Shown here: piece after piece, positions 1 through 9,361 of the stretch
How positions within the stretch are numbered: position 1 is the first letter of the stretch
How the letters are laid out: each line of letters opens with the position of its first letter
Notes under the pieces: generated by a model
The model's input: only the letters and a program-made list of their open reading frames with translations
What the model was told of the DNA's origin: nothing
Databases searched by the model: none
Translations under genes and position numbers: made by a program
Source of the DNA: Streptacidiphilus albus JL83
Lineage (GTDB): Bacteria; Actinomycetota; Actinomycetes; Streptomycetales; Streptomycetaceae
DNA: 64,000 nucleotides
NCBI RefSeq assembly: GCF_000744705.1
Contig: NZ_JQML01000001.1
Coordinates: 7,326,017-7,390,016, forward strand
Direction: 5' to 3'

Positions 1-1
1 G

Positions 2-1120
2 GAACTCTTCGTCCCCGGCGTGCCCCTGGCGCAGGCGTACGCCGACGACGCCGTCTACACCAAGCGCGACGGAGGCGGCGCCTACATCAGCGCAGCCTCC
101 CAGCCGACCATCGTCGCCATGATGCTGGAGCAGCTCCAGATCCAGCCCGGCCAGCGCATCCTGGAGCTGGGCGCGGGCACCGGCTACAACGCGGCCCTGA
201 TGGGCCAGCTCACCGGCCCGGACGGCCACATCACGGCCATCGACGTGGACGAGGACCTCGTCGAGGACGCCCGCAAGCACCTGGCCGCGGCCGGCGTCGG
301 CAACGTGGACGTCGTCCTGGCGGACGGCGCGCTCGGGTACCGCGACAACGCCCCCTACGACCGCACGATCGCCACGGTCGGCGCCCATGAGGTCCCCACC
401 GCGTGGCTGAAGCAACTCGCCCCCTACGGACGCTTGGTGGTCCCGATCCGCCTGGCCGGTGCGGCCTCGCGCAGCGTCGCCTTCGAGTGCGAGGGAGACA
501 CCTGGGTCAGCCGCGACAGCCGCATGGCGGTCTTCATGCCGCTGCGCGGCCTGGGCGACGATGCCCGCCAGATCATCGACCTCACCGGCGACGGCGAAGT
601 CACCCTGCAGGCCCACAAGGACAACCGGGCCGGCACCGACCCGGCCACCCTCGCCGGAGTCCTGGACACCGAGCGCAAAGAGGTGTGGACCGGCGTGGTC
701 TTCGCGCCGATGGAGAGCTTCGAATGGCTGGACCTGTGGCTGTGCTGCCGCCTGGCCAACCCCCTCATGCGCATGTCCGTCGAGGCCAACGCGAAGGACA
801 GCGGCCTGGTCGCGCCGATGTTCCCCACGGTGGCGATGGCCACCACCGCGGCGGACGGCAGCCTCGCCTACCTCACCATCCGGGCCGCCGACCCGGCAGC
901 GGACGGCAGCCGTCGCTACGAGGTCGGCGTCATCGGCCACGGACCAGCGGGACAGCAACTCGCCGAGCGCGTCGGCCAGGAGATCAACCTGTGGGACCGC
1001 GGCTTCCGCACCCGCACCGTCCGCATCGCCCTGCCCTACAACGCTCCCGCGGCCGAACCCGACGCCGGACGCTTCGTCCTCACCCGCCCCCAGACCCACA
1101 TCACCGTCACCTGGGAGTAG
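2..1120 (+). CDS. SAM-dependent methyltransferase, protein-isoaspartate MT-like / FxLD type (5' partial)
   Basis: The frame is open at the left edge, so the start lies outside the window. A Rossmann methyltransferase core is visible: motif I ELGAGTGYNAAL, the acidic end of beta-2 in AIDVDEDLVEDARK, and a post-I motif VVLADGALGY. The PCMT-like substrate region ISAASQPTIVAMM precedes it. The C-terminal half is about 200 residues longer than a plain isoaspartate methyltransferase, as in the methyltransferases of FxLD-type lanthipeptide loci. I infer that this is the RiPP-associated type. The precursor and dehydratase genes would lie upstream and cannot be seen. The next gene starts 4 bases after the stop, so the two are probably co-transcribed. 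Confidence 0.75.
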   Translation, partial: ELFVPGVPLAQAYADDAVYTKRDGGGAYISAASQPTIVAMMLEQLQIQPGQRILELGAGTGYNAALMGQLTGPDGHITAIDVDEDLVEDARKHLAAAGVGNVDVVLADGALGYRDNAPYDRTIATVGAHEVPTAWLKQLAPYGRLVVPIRLAGAASRSVAFECEGDTWVSRDSRMAVFMPLRGLGDDARQIIDLTGDGEVTLQAHKDNRAGTDPATLAGVLDTERKEVWTGVVFAPMESFEWLDLWLCCRLANPLMRMSVEANAKDSGLVAPMFPTVAMATTAADGSLAYLTIRAADPAADGSRRYEVGVIGHGPAGQQLAERVGQEINLWDRGFRTRTVRIALPYNAPAAEPDAGRFVLTRPQTHITVTWE

Positions 1121-1124
1121 AACG

Positions 1125-2204
1125 ATGGACCCTCTCGGGCAGATAGCCTCCCGCTTCCCACTCGTCGCCAGGACACGCCCCGCCTGCATCCCACTGGAAC
1201 AGCGTGTAGCCCACCTATGCGACCTCGCCGAAGCCGCGAGGCGCGACAGCGATCCCGCTGCCGCATGCGCCGTCCACAACCTGGCGGCACTGCTCGCCTC
1301 GGACTGCGCCCTGCCCGACCTGGCCCGGCAGTGGTGCCACCGCCAGGCCGACGTGCTCCTGCGCGCCCATCCCCTGGGCGCGCAGGACGCCCGCCACGCC
1401 CTCGAACCCCTCGTGAACCTCGCCCGCCTCCACATCCGCGACGGCCAGGGCGAGCGCGCCGCAGACCTGATCGACACGCTGTACGAGGCCGTGTCCACTC
1501 GCACCGACACCACCATCGACGGCATCACCGTCCCGGCCTCCCACCTCACCGCCACGGAGGAGGACCACTGTGACGTCCGCGGCTGGCTGTGGGCGGTCAT
1601 GCTCGCCACCGGAGCCCGCGCCCTCGCCCTGTGCGGACGCTGGGACCAGGCCCGTACCCGCCTGCTCGCCCACCGCGGTATCGGCAACCGCATGCTCGAC
1701 GGCCGCCAGGTCGACGTCATCGCCCACGCGGTCGCGGGCGACACCCGCGGGGCCCTGACCCTCCTGGAGACCACCGCACCGGGCGAACCCTGGGAGCAGA
1801 CCGTCACGGCATGCCTGACTCTCCTGTGCCGGAGCGAGGACATGAATCCCCGGCCACTGCTCGATCGCTATCTGGCCCTGGACACCTCGGCCCCGGGCCT
1901 CGCCGTGTTCCATGCCCGGTTGGCGCTGGCGATCTTCGACCTCGCCGAGACACGTGATCCGGCAGGCGCCCGCCGGATTGCCACGGCGCTGGCCTCTCTG
2001 GCAGCCACGACCCGCGACGGATACGCGGCCCGTGACCTGCTGCAGCATCGCCGCTGTTCCGCCCTGCTCGCCGAGAGCCAGCGCCAAGACCTGAGCGCCT
2101 TGGTTGACGCCTGCGCGCTCGGCAGCCGCTCCATTCCCGCGGGCCTGGGAACACAGATCGCCACCGCGCTGGATTCCAGTGAGCGCGTCATCGAGCAGCG
2201 CTGA
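1125..2204 (+). CDS. Hypothetical helical-repeat protein, 359 aa
   Basis: ATG follows the methyltransferase stop by 4 nt, which suggests translational coupling. The protein is rich in Ala, Leu and Arg. It has several 30-40 residue helical units resembling degenerate TPR repeats, for example EQRVAHLCDLAEAARRDSD and GWLWAVMLATGARALALCGRWDQAR. No signal peptide, membrane segment or catalytic motif is visible. I do not recognise the family. Its place directly behind an FxLD-type methyltransferase suggests a conserved accessory protein of that RiPP locus, perhaps a scaffold, but this is inference only. Confidence 0.7.
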   Translation: MDPLGQIASRFPLVARTRPACIPLEQRVAHLCDLAEAARRDSDPAAACAVHNLAALLASDCALPDLARQWCHRQADVLLRAHPLGAQDARHALEPLVNLARLHIRDGQGERAADLIDTLYEAVSTRTDTTIDGITVPASHLTATEEDHCDVRGWLWAVMLATGARALALCGRWDQARTRLLAHRGIGNRMLDGRQVDVIAHAVAGDTRGALTLLETTAPGEPWEQTVTACLTLLCRSEDMNPRPLLDRYLALDTSAPGLAVFHARLALAIFDLAETRDPAGARRIATALASLAATTRDGYAARDLLQHRRCSALLAESQRQDLSALVDACALGSRSIPAGLGTQIATALDSSERVIEQR

Positions 2205-2274
2205 GCCCTGGTGGCCATCCCGAGGCCGTCTCTGGCCGAGCGCACGGCCTCGACAACCGCATGAAGGAGACCCA

Positions 2275-2412
2275 GTGACCAGCCCAGCGACACCGCTCGC
2301 CATCGAACTCACCGCCAGCACCATCCTCTTACGACACAGCGACGGCCTGTGGCAGGCCGGCCTCATCCACCACGACCGACTCGGCGCCATCGTGCCCGCC
2401 GGAGGTTATGCC
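2275..2412 (+). pseudogene. NUDIX hydrolase, N-terminal fragment truncated by a mobile element
   Basis: A GTG start is preceded by AAGGAG five bases away. The first about 45 codons resemble the N-terminus of a NUDIX hydrolase: TASTILLRHSDGLWQAGLI, then HHDRLGAIVPAGGYAKE, where family members continue into the GX5EX7REUXEEXGU Nudix box. Here the resemblance stops at about 2410. The frame then runs on as non-homologous sequence to 2733, and no Nudix box follows. The break lies about 100 bp upstream of the recombinase operon, so the gene was probably destroyed when that element arrived. The missing part is not found on the other side of the element (8644-8747). Confidence 0.55.
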
Positions 2413-2509
2413 AAGGAACCGTCCATGTCTCAGCTCTACCCCACTGGCCTCGCGCACCATCGACATGATCGGTTAGGTTCACGGCTCCCCAGCTGTATCA
2501 AGGAGCCCG

Positions 2510-3966
2510 GTGGACTACTTCTTTACGTCCCGAGACAAGGTGCGGAGCTACCCCGATGTGGTGGCCCCTCTCGACATGGACGCCGTCGACTACGTCACGC
2601 GCGCCCGTGCGGTGAAGGAGGGAACTCCATTCTTCCTCGACGCGGACATGCGCCCCCTGGAACCGCACAGCTCGTTCTTCCAGGAGATGGCCAAGACCAA
2701 CAAGGCCAAGTCGCTGCGGGACTACGCCTATGACTTCCTCGGCCTGGACGACTTCCTCACCTCCCTGGATCCGCCCGCCGACCTCCTGAGCGCCACCGAG
2801 GACGACCTCACGGCCTACCGCGACCACTGCACGAAGTACCGCGACGAACCGATGAGGCCAGCCTCCTGGAGGCGCCACCGAACGACGATCACCAACTTCT
2901 ACAACTGGGCCGTGGAGACCGGGCTGCTGGAGCGGCGGCCATACCTGCGCAAGGCCAACGGCCGCGACGTGCTGCAGGGCGATGCCGTTCCTGAGCTTGC
3001 CGTTCGCTGCCTGACCTACGACCAGTGGTGGTTGCTCGATCGGGTGGGCCTGCGCGGGCTGCTACCGGATGGAAGTGTCGATCCGGCGTTCCGGTCACGC
3101 CAGTCGCTGCGCAACAGCTCGGGTTGCAACCTTTCGATCACCACGGGTCTGCGGCTGCGTGAGTTCCGGGCTCTGTTCGACGTGGAGGTCGGGGCACCGC
3201 GGCGTGACGCGTCGGCTGCTGAGGTGCAGCTCCAGGCCATCGCGAAGTTCGGCCTGCCTCGGAAGGTGGACGTTCAGCACCCGACGCTGCGCGAGATCGA
3301 CTGGTATCGGAAGACGGAGCGTGTTGCCGCCGTGCGCGGGGCGGCTGGGAACCTGTGGCGCCGACGCGAGCAGCTTTCATCGTGACGGACATCGATACCC
3401 GGCAGATGAAGGTCAGCGGCATTCTGCACGGCCAGCGCAGGTCGTTCGCGATCTCTGCCATGGACGAGCCGACGCGCCGGATCACGGTCTTCGAGGGCGA
3501 CCATGGCCTCGAAGCGATGGCCCTGTACATCGGCCGCACCGGACTGATGCTGAGCGGTCAGCGGTGGGAGCAGGTCTTCACCGATGCCCAGTTGCGTGCC
3601 GAACGCCTGGCGGTCGAGTTCGGGGTCAAGGTGGAGCTGCCCCGGGTCACGCGGATCCACGACCTTCGCCACACCTTCGCGGTCTACATGCTGGAGATGA
3701 TGACGGAGATCCTGCGCGAGCAGGACGCCGCGGAGTTCGCCCGCAACGGCCGGGTGCCGACCTACGCCGCTGACCACCAGTCCCGCAACGCGTTCCTCAC
3801 CCTGATGCAGCTGCTTGGACATCGTCGGCCAGAGTCTACGATGAGGTACCTGACGTACAAGAAGAGGACGAACCTGCTGGTCGCTCAGGCCATCGCGGCC
3901 TGGAACGACCAGGACCGGACGTTCGCGGACCTCGCCATGCAGCGCTCGTCCGAGTGGAGCGGCTGA
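2510..3966 (+). pseudogene. Tyrosine recombinase 1 (TnpA-like), frameshifted
   Basis: The GTG at 2510 has AAGGAG four bases upstream. The first frame (2510-3385) gives an N-terminal SAM-like DNA-binding region and the first catalytic arginine in TGLRLREFRAL. It stops at 3385. Homology continues in a different frame, overlapping from about 3355 to 3966, with HDLRHTFA (HxxR), LGHRRPESTMRYL (His and the nucleophile Tyr). A one-base indel near 3355-3376 joins the halves into one protein of about 485 residues. As written the recombinase is split between its catalytic residues and should be inactive unless this is a sequencing error. The second stop overlaps the start of recombinase 2. Confidence 0.75.
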
Positions 3967-5912
3967 TGCCGCGCCGAGGAGAACGCCGCACCACCACCAG
4001 CCGGCCACCGCGCCCCGCGCCAGCACCGGCGGGGTCCGTCGGGATCCGCGAGGTCATCTACGCCCGCAGCGCCGAGGAGTGCCGCGCAGCCATCGACCCG
4101 TCCGCGTTCGCCAGTCCGCTGCTGGCCGCCCAATTGGCCGACACCTGGGTGGATTACCACCGCAAGAACAACCTGAAGACGGTCCACGGCTACGACAGGG
4201 CCATCCGCTCCTTCGTCCCTTTCGCCGTCAAGATCATGCGCCAGTGGGGCATCGACCCGGCGCAGGCCCGGCTGGAGGACGAACGGATCGACTTCCCGGA
4301 GATCATCTATCGCTGGGAGCAGGACCTTCTCACGAAGTACCCGGAGAATTCCCGGCGTCCCTGGGGCCTGGACCGGTGCTTGATAGCCCTGCTCAGCCAC
4401 TGGGCGCAGCGCGCACCACGAGTCCCTGAGCGGCTGCGGCGGCGAGCCGAAGCCCCGGCCGGGCTGAGCCGCGTCACCTGCGAGGTGCTGGACGAGTTCA
4501 CCAATGCCGAGCGACTGCAACTGAAGGGAGCGGCCCAAGCCGCCCTGAGGGGCTTGGAGAAGCGGCTGGCCCACGGCCGCGAGCTCCTCGCGACGGGAGA
4601 CGACCCGCGCGAGTACGGCTGGCAGGAGCTGCCCAACCTGGTCTGGGCCGCGCGCCACGGCCTGCTGAGCATCGCCGGGCTCCAGGCCCAGTTTCCCTCG
4701 CACGTCCGCTACTGGCCGGAGCACCTTCGCGACTTCCTGGCCGACTTCGGCGCGGGCTACCGCGGCGTGGGCGGCCTGCTCCGCGCACTGCACTGGGCGC
4801 TGTATCCCCGAGAAGCCGATCTGCACGCGTTCCGGATCCTGCTGCTCTTGGCGATGACCGACTGCACCTCGGACGAGATCCACGCTCTGCGGGTGCCCGA
4901 CCTGGAGTTCAACGCGGAAGGCGTGCGCGTCGTCCAGGCCAAGTACCGCGCCGACCGGGTCCGCGCGGACTTCCATCCGGCCGGCCAGGAGAAGGGCTTC
5001 AGCCCGGTAGTCGGTGAGCTGAACTACCACGGCCGCGGCGAATGGGATGTGCCCGGTCTGCTGCGCCGCCTCGTCGAAGCCGGCGCGATGACCCGAGAGG
5101 CGTATGCCACGCAGGAGTGGCTGTTCACAGCGGTCGAGATGCGGCACGGGGTTCGCATGGAGCCTGCGCGGGCCACTTTCATCGACCCCGGCCGCCGGTT
5201 GACGCACTGGATCGCTGCCCGCACCGGGCCGGGACGTCCGTTCCCGGACGGGGTGACTCAGCCGCATGACATCCGCCGGATCCGCAAGACCTCGAAGACG
5301 ACCCGGGTGGTCGCTCTGGGAGGCACGCTCACCGACCTGGCTGGCGATGACCACACGGTCCAGGTCTTCCAGCGCCACTACGCCCACGGCACCACCGCCC
5401 ACGTGCTGGCCGCAGCGGCGATGAACCGCGCGCAGTCCAAGGTGTTCGACAAGATCAGCGGGCGGCCCACTCTCGTGCTGCCCACCGAACAGGCCAGACT
5501 CGGCGAGCCCGAGGTCGCCTCGGCTCTCGGCGTGAGCGCCGAGCAGGGTATCGAACTGCGCGACGGCGTTCTCGACATGGGTGTGAGTAACTGCAAGGAC
5601 CCGCTCGACTCTCCCCACAGCACCCCTGGCAAGCTCTGCCACGTCGCGCCGGCGATGTGCATGACCTGCCCCAACGCCGTGCTGTTCGTCTCCCAGCTCC
5701 CGCAGCAACTGCTGCTGGTCGACCACATCGAGCACATGCGCAACGTCCTCGCCCCGACCACCTGGACCGCGGTCTGGGGCAAGCAGTCCGCCGCCCTCGC
5801 GTCGGTCTTCGCAGAGTTGGCCGAGCACATCCCCGCCGCGCGGGCCGCCATCGCCGAACAGGGCGTCAACCTCAGTCTGCCGCTGGGCATGCGAACGGAG
5901 TACGACCGATGA
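3966..5912 (+). CDS. Tyrosine recombinase 2 (TnpB-like), 648 aa
   Basis: ATG overlaps the previous stop by one base (TGATG). The long N-terminal region is followed by a degenerate recombinase core. The box that normally carries catalytic Arg I reads MTDCTSDEIHALR (near residue 300) and lacks Arg at the expected place. HDIRRIRK supplies the HxxR (near 434) and QRHYAHG the candidate nucleophile Tyr (near 470). The C-terminus holds a Cys cluster (C-K-D-P...C-H...C-M-T-C, about residues 543-572), which may bind zinc. In related trios the middle protein acts with its partners. The missing Arg suggests a structural or accessory role here, which is inference. Confidence 0.8.
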   Translation: MPRRGERRTTTSRPPRPAPAPAGSVGIREVIYARSAEECRAAIDPSAFASPLLAAQLADTWVDYHRKNNLKTVHGYDRAIRSFVPFAVKIMRQWGIDPAQARLEDERIDFPEIIYRWEQDLLTKYPENSRRPWGLDRCLIALLSHWAQRAPRVPERLRRRAEAPAGLSRVTCEVLDEFTNAERLQLKGAAQAALRGLEKRLAHGRELLATGDDPREYGWQELPNLVWAARHGLLSIAGLQAQFPSHVRYWPEHLRDFLADFGAGYRGVGGLLRALHWALYPREADLHAFRILLLLAMTDCTSDEIHALRVPDLEFNAEGVRVVQAKYRADRVRADFHPAGQEKGFSPVVGELNYHGRGEWDVPGLLRRLVEAGAMTREAYATQEWLFTAVEMRHGVRMEPARATFIDPGRRLTHWIAARTGPGRPFPDGVTQPHDIRRIRKTSKTTRVVALGGTLTDLAGDDHTVQVFQRHYAHGTTAHVLAAAAMNRAQSKVFDKISGRPTLVLPTEQARLGEPEVASALGVSAEQGIELRDGVLDMGVSNCKDPLDSPHSTPGKLCHVAPAMCMTCPNAVLFVSQLPQQLLLVDHIEHMRNVLAPTTWTAVWGKQSAALASVFAELAEHIPAARAAIAEQGVNLSLPLGMRTEYDR

Positions 5913-8224
5913 CCACCCCAGCCCACGAGCACCACCTGGCCTCGGCAACGTTTTCGGACGACGAGCCCGTCTTCGCCAGCCTGCCCGGACAGATCCCCGA
6001 CAGGGTCGGGCCGACCTTCGCGCGCACCGACGCCTGGCCCGCCACCAACGTGCGGCGGCCGGCCAGCCGCGTCCCCGCGCGCTGGTCGATCCCCCTGCCC
6101 GCCGAACCGCGCCAGAACCTGCTGGTTCGGGAAGTCGCGTTCTGCCTGCTCAACCCCACACACTCCGCGCTTCGCCGCGCCGGGATCTTCCTGAAGGCCA
6201 ATCAGTGGGCGATGGCCTCCGCAGTGGACAAGTCCGGCGTGGTGGCCATCCTCGCGCGATGGGGGGAGGAACAGGGACTCCTGGACGACTTCGGCCGCTG
6301 GCGCACCGAGGACTGGCAGGCCTTCATCGACGACCGAGCCGAGATCACCAGCCCCAGCAACGTCCGCCGCTACGTGTCGGTCGTCCGGCACCTGGTGACC
6401 TTCGCCCCGGTCCTGACCGGCATCTCCACCTTCAGCGACCCCTGGCCGGGCAAGACCGCCAGCGAGGTAGCCGACAGCCCCTACAGCGACGACCTGTCCA
6501 CCGTGCCGATCCCGCCCGAGATCTGGTGGCCGCTGCTGCGGGCAGCATGGGCCTACATCGACCGCTTCGCCCCGACGATCCTGGCCCGTCGCGATCTCAA
6601 GCAGGCACCACACCCGCAGCAGACGGAGTGGTCCCTCAGAACACCTGATCGGCTGCTGGAGGCATGGCTGGCTGACCCCGAGACTCGCATTCCGGTGACC
6701 GGCAGGGCCCGCGGGACCGTCGCCGCGGGCGAGCCCATGTGGAACGAGATTAGCCGCCAAGTGCAGCAGTCACGCCGACCGACGCTCTTCCTCGCACCCG
6801 GTGCCGGCCGCGCCCGCCAGGCCCGGATCCTGCACTGGATCGCCGAGACCGGCCGGACCTACGCGTTCGACCGCGCCATCCACCGCCCCTACCGCCCGGA
6901 CGAGGCCACTGAGCGCCGGCAGCTGCCGGACGCTGGCGACGAGGCACTCAAGCGCTGGCTGGCCGACCCCGCCAACATCATCCCGATGCACCCGGCGGAT
7001 GCCAACGTGGACTGGGCAGGAAAGCCCAACTGGAACGAGATCAGCAGACTGGTCTACGGAGTCGAGACCGTCTACGGACCGCTGCACTGCCAGCGGTCCG
7101 GGATCGAACAGCGGCGAGCGTGGATCGTGGAGGCCGCGCAGGACCCAGCGCGGACCCGGCCCAACGAGGACGGCATGACCATCCGCATGCTGCGTGCCGC
7201 CTGCTACGTGTTCGTGGCCGCCCTCACGGCGATGCGCACCAGCGAAATCCAGGAGATCGCGCGGGGCGCCGTCACGCAGCACTACGGCGCCCCCGCGATC
7301 AGGTCCCGCAAGGTGAAGCACGACCAGGCCCGCCCGCACCAACACTGGTGGATCATCGAACCCGTCGCCCAGACCCTCGCCGTCGCGGAGCAGATCACCT
7401 GGCACGAGACCCGGGTCTTCACCTCGCTGACCCCAGCCCTCGGCCAGGACGGCGGAGGCTACGCGGTCCACACCGACATCGACGACTTCATCGCCACGGT
7501 CAACGCCAACCGGCATCACACCGGCCTGGAGGAGATCCCACCGGCCTACGTGCGCCCGCACATGTTCCGCCGCACGATGGCCGTCCTCGCCGCTCAGGAG
7601 CCGGACGGCGAGATCGCCCTGGGCATCCAGCTCAAGCACGCCGCAGGCCGGGCCCTGTCCAACCGCCTCACCCTCTCCTACGGCAAGGCCGACACGAGAT
7701 GGGCCAAGGAGTTCGACAACCAGATGGAACGCTCCGCCGCCAAGAAGCTCGTGGCACTGCTCCAGGACCGCCGCCTGGGCCAGACCATCGCCGTCGGACC
7801 GGCAGCGGCTCGGTTCCACGCCAGCCTCGACAAGATCAATAACCTCCTCGCGGACGATCCGGTGCTCCGCGCCCAGATCGCCGACGAACGCCTGCAGGCC
7901 ACCCTGCTGCAGGGCGAGTTCGCGAACCTGCACCTCGGCACGGTCAACCACTGCCTGTGGAACGCCTCCACCGCCGAGTGCCAGAACCAACTCCCCGCCG
8001 ACCAGCGCGGCCAGTCCCCACTCCTGGGAGCCTGCCAGCCCGCGCGCTGCCGCAACTCCGTCCTCACCCCGGCCCACGAGAAAGTCTGGCGGATGGAGGA
8101 GGCACAGCTGCTCGGCCTCCTGACGACCAAGCTCTCCAAGTACCTGCGCGAGCAGGCCGAGGCCAGGCTCGCCGACGTCCGCAGCACCAACGCCCAGTTC
8201 GACAAGATGAAAGCGACCTCCTGA
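5909..8224 (+). CDS. Tyrosine recombinase 3, 771 aa
   Basis: The start overlaps the stop of recombinase 2 by four bases (ATGA). The catalytic set appears complete: Arg in ALTAMRTSEIQEIA (about residue 442), HxxR in RPHMFRRTMA (about 551), then His in LKHAAGRALSNR and Tyr in LTLSYGKAD (about 590). The roughly 400 residues before the core are unlike short phage integrases and fit the large third member of such trios. A Cys-rich C-terminal patch (CLWNASTAEC, then CQPARC) may be a zinc site. The 3' end overlaps the start of the small downstream gene, so all four are likely made from one transcript. Confidence 0.82.
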   Translation: MTTPAHEHHLASATFSDDEPVFASLPGQIPDRVGPTFARTDAWPATNVRRPASRVPARWSIPLPAEPRQNLLVREVAFCLLNPTHSALRRAGIFLKANQWAMASAVDKSGVVAILARWGEEQGLLDDFGRWRTEDWQAFIDDRAEITSPSNVRRYVSVVRHLVTFAPVLTGISTFSDPWPGKTASEVADSPYSDDLSTVPIPPEIWWPLLRAAWAYIDRFAPTILARRDLKQAPHPQQTEWSLRTPDRLLEAWLADPETRIPVTGRARGTVAAGEPMWNEISRQVQQSRRPTLFLAPGAGRARQARILHWIAETGRTYAFDRAIHRPYRPDEATERRQLPDAGDEALKRWLADPANIIPMHPADANVDWAGKPNWNEISRLVYGVETVYGPLHCQRSGIEQRRAWIVEAAQDPARTRPNEDGMTIRMLRAACYVFVAALTAMRTSEIQEIARGAVTQHYGAPAIRSRKVKHDQARPHQHWWIIEPVAQTLAVAEQITWHETRVFTSLTPALGQDGGGYAVHTDIDDFIATVNANRHHTGLEEIPPAYVRPHMFRRTMAVLAAQEPDGEIALGIQLKHAAGRALSNRLTLSYGKADTRWAKEFDNQMERSAAKKLVALLQDRRLGQTIAVGPAAARFHASLDKINNLLADDPVLRAQIADERLQATLLQGEFANLHLGTVNHCLWNASTAECQNQLPADQRGQSPLLGACQPARCRNSVLTPAHEKVWRMEEAQLLGLLTTKLSKYLREQAEARLADVRSTNAQFDKMKATS

Positions 8225-8643
8225 TGCCGGTCTCCGCCGCCACCGACACCAAGCTGCGCGAGGCGATGGCCCGCCTCCTGGCCGGCCAGCCCCGCAACAG
8301 CGACGGCGCCTTGACCAAGGAGAACCTCGCCCGCGAAGCCGGCGTCAGCCACGCCACCGTCCACCGCGCCGAGCAGGTCCTGGCTGAGTGGAACAGCCAC
8401 GTCACCACCCCGGTGCTCCGCACCCCCGGCGAAGTCCAACGTGACGAGACGATCGCCGAGCTGAAGAGGCGCCTACGCGAGGCGACCGCCCGGGCGGGAG
8501 AACTCCAGGGCAAGCTCGACGCGCTGGCCACGGTGACGGCCAACCTCTACCACGAGAACCGCGGGCTGAAGGCCAAGCTGAGCAAGCAGGCGACGGACCA
8601 AGTAGCGGTGCTCTCCGAGCGCCGGGCCCCGCGCGGGCGGTGA
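8224..8643 (+). CDS. Small HTH/coiled-coil protein of the recombinase operon (TnpC-like), 139 aa
   Basis: ATG overlaps the stop of recombinase 3 (TGATG). The N-terminal half contains a helix-turn-helix-like stretch, LTKENLAREAGVSHATVHRA. The second half is a charged helix with heptad character (ELKRRLREATARAGELQGKL), so probably a dimeric coiled coil. Its length, order and position match TnpC of Tn554-type elements, which assists recombination and affects its direction. It also resembles small DUF6262-type proteins found behind integrase trios in actinomycetes, an assignment from memory that was not searched. Confidence 0.75.
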   Translation: MPVSAATDTKLREAMARLLAGQPRNSDGALTKENLAREAGVSHATVHRAEQVLAEWNSHVTTPVLRTPGEVQRDETIAELKRRLREATARAGELQGKLDALATVTANLYHENRGLKAKLSKQATDQVAVLSERRAPRGR

Positions 8644-8747
8644 CGGCCGCCACGAATCCGCGGGGCCGTCACCGGAACGCAGACCGTGGCCACCGTGCAC
8701 AACACCCGGCGGGGCTCAGCCCCCTGGGGAAGGGCCGACCTGGACGC

Positions 8748-9269
8748 CTACGGTGTCGACCAGCCGTCCTCGCTGTAGGCGGTGCCTCTGCGGATGGCGC
8801 CCAGAGCCTGGGCGGTGTAGTCGACAATGGGTTCGGGCAGGTCGTCCAGCGGGTGCCACTCCCAGCCAGCGCACTTGTCCGGCTCGGCGGTGCGGATCCG
8901 CCCGGTCCAGCTGCGCACGCGGAAGAAGACCTGGACTCGGTTGCGGCCGTCGTCCAGGTCGTGGCTGTGGTGGACGTGGACAAGCTCCAGAGCGTCCCGG
9001 TCGATGCCGATGCCCAGCTCCTCATCGGCCTCCCGCCGGGCGCAGGCGGCCAGAGACTCCCCGGGCACCGCCTCCACGTGGCCGGCGGGAAGGTGGTACT
9101 TCCCCTCGGCGTATGTGGTGTTCAGGCGCTGTCCGAGCAGGACCCTTCCCTCGGAGAGGAGGACCAGGTGCACCCCCACCCCGTTCTCCTGCTCGCCCCG
9201 ACCCGGTTCCGCTACCGCCGCACCATCCTGTACGGCGGTCTCGCTGCTGCTCTGCTGTGCCACACTCAC
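8748..9269 (-). CDS. NUDIX hydrolase, 173 aa
   Basis: A complete Nudix box is visible: GHVEAVPGESLAACARREA followed by DEELGI, matching GX5EX7REUXEEXGU, with the metal-binding glutamates in READEE. The preceding strand GVGVHLVLLSEGRVLLGQRL is the usual NUDIX beta-strand. The protein ends with a typical helix (WHPLDDLPEPIVDYTAQAL). It should hydrolyse a nucleoside-diphosphate-linked substrate; the substrate cannot be told from sequence. The GTG start lies close behind GGGGA; a GTG two codons further in has better spacing, so the exact start is uncertain. It is a different gene from the truncated NUDIX at 2275. Confidence 0.88.
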   Translation of the reverse strand: MSVAQQSSSETAVQDGAAVAEPGRGEQENGVGVHLVLLSEGRVLLGQRLNTTYAEGKYHLPAGHVEAVPGESLAACARREADEELGIGIDRDALELVHVHHSHDLDDGRNRVQVFFRVRSWTGRIRTAEPDKCAGWEWHPLDDLPEPIVDYTAQALGAIRRGTAYSEDGWSTP

Positions 9270-9361
9270 TCCCCATCATCACCTGAAGCACCGAAGTGGC
9301 TACACAGCGTCTCAGTCGCCACCGACAATCGGGCCTCCGATGATCCTGAGGAGCATGCGTC

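Larger units (their letters stand above)
2413..8643 (+). mobile_element. Tn554/RIT-like element: three tyrosine recombinases plus small TnpC-like gene
   Basis: Four genes run in one direction with stop/start overlaps (TGATG at 3964-3968, ATGA at 5909-5912, TGATG at 8222-8226). The first three carry tyrosine-recombinase motifs and the fourth is a short HTH/coiled-coil protein. This matches the logic of Tn554-type (tnpA-tnpB-tnpC) and recombinase-in-trio elements. The outer ends are not marked by terminal inverted repeats, which is normal for this group. The left limit is placed where NUDIX homology ends, and the right limit after the last gene is approximate. No cargo gene is carried. Confidence 0.6.

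Noticed and set aside
3340..3390. Programmed frameshift in recombinase 1
   Set aside because: No slippery heptamer or downstream pseudoknot was recognised; a plain indel is simpler.
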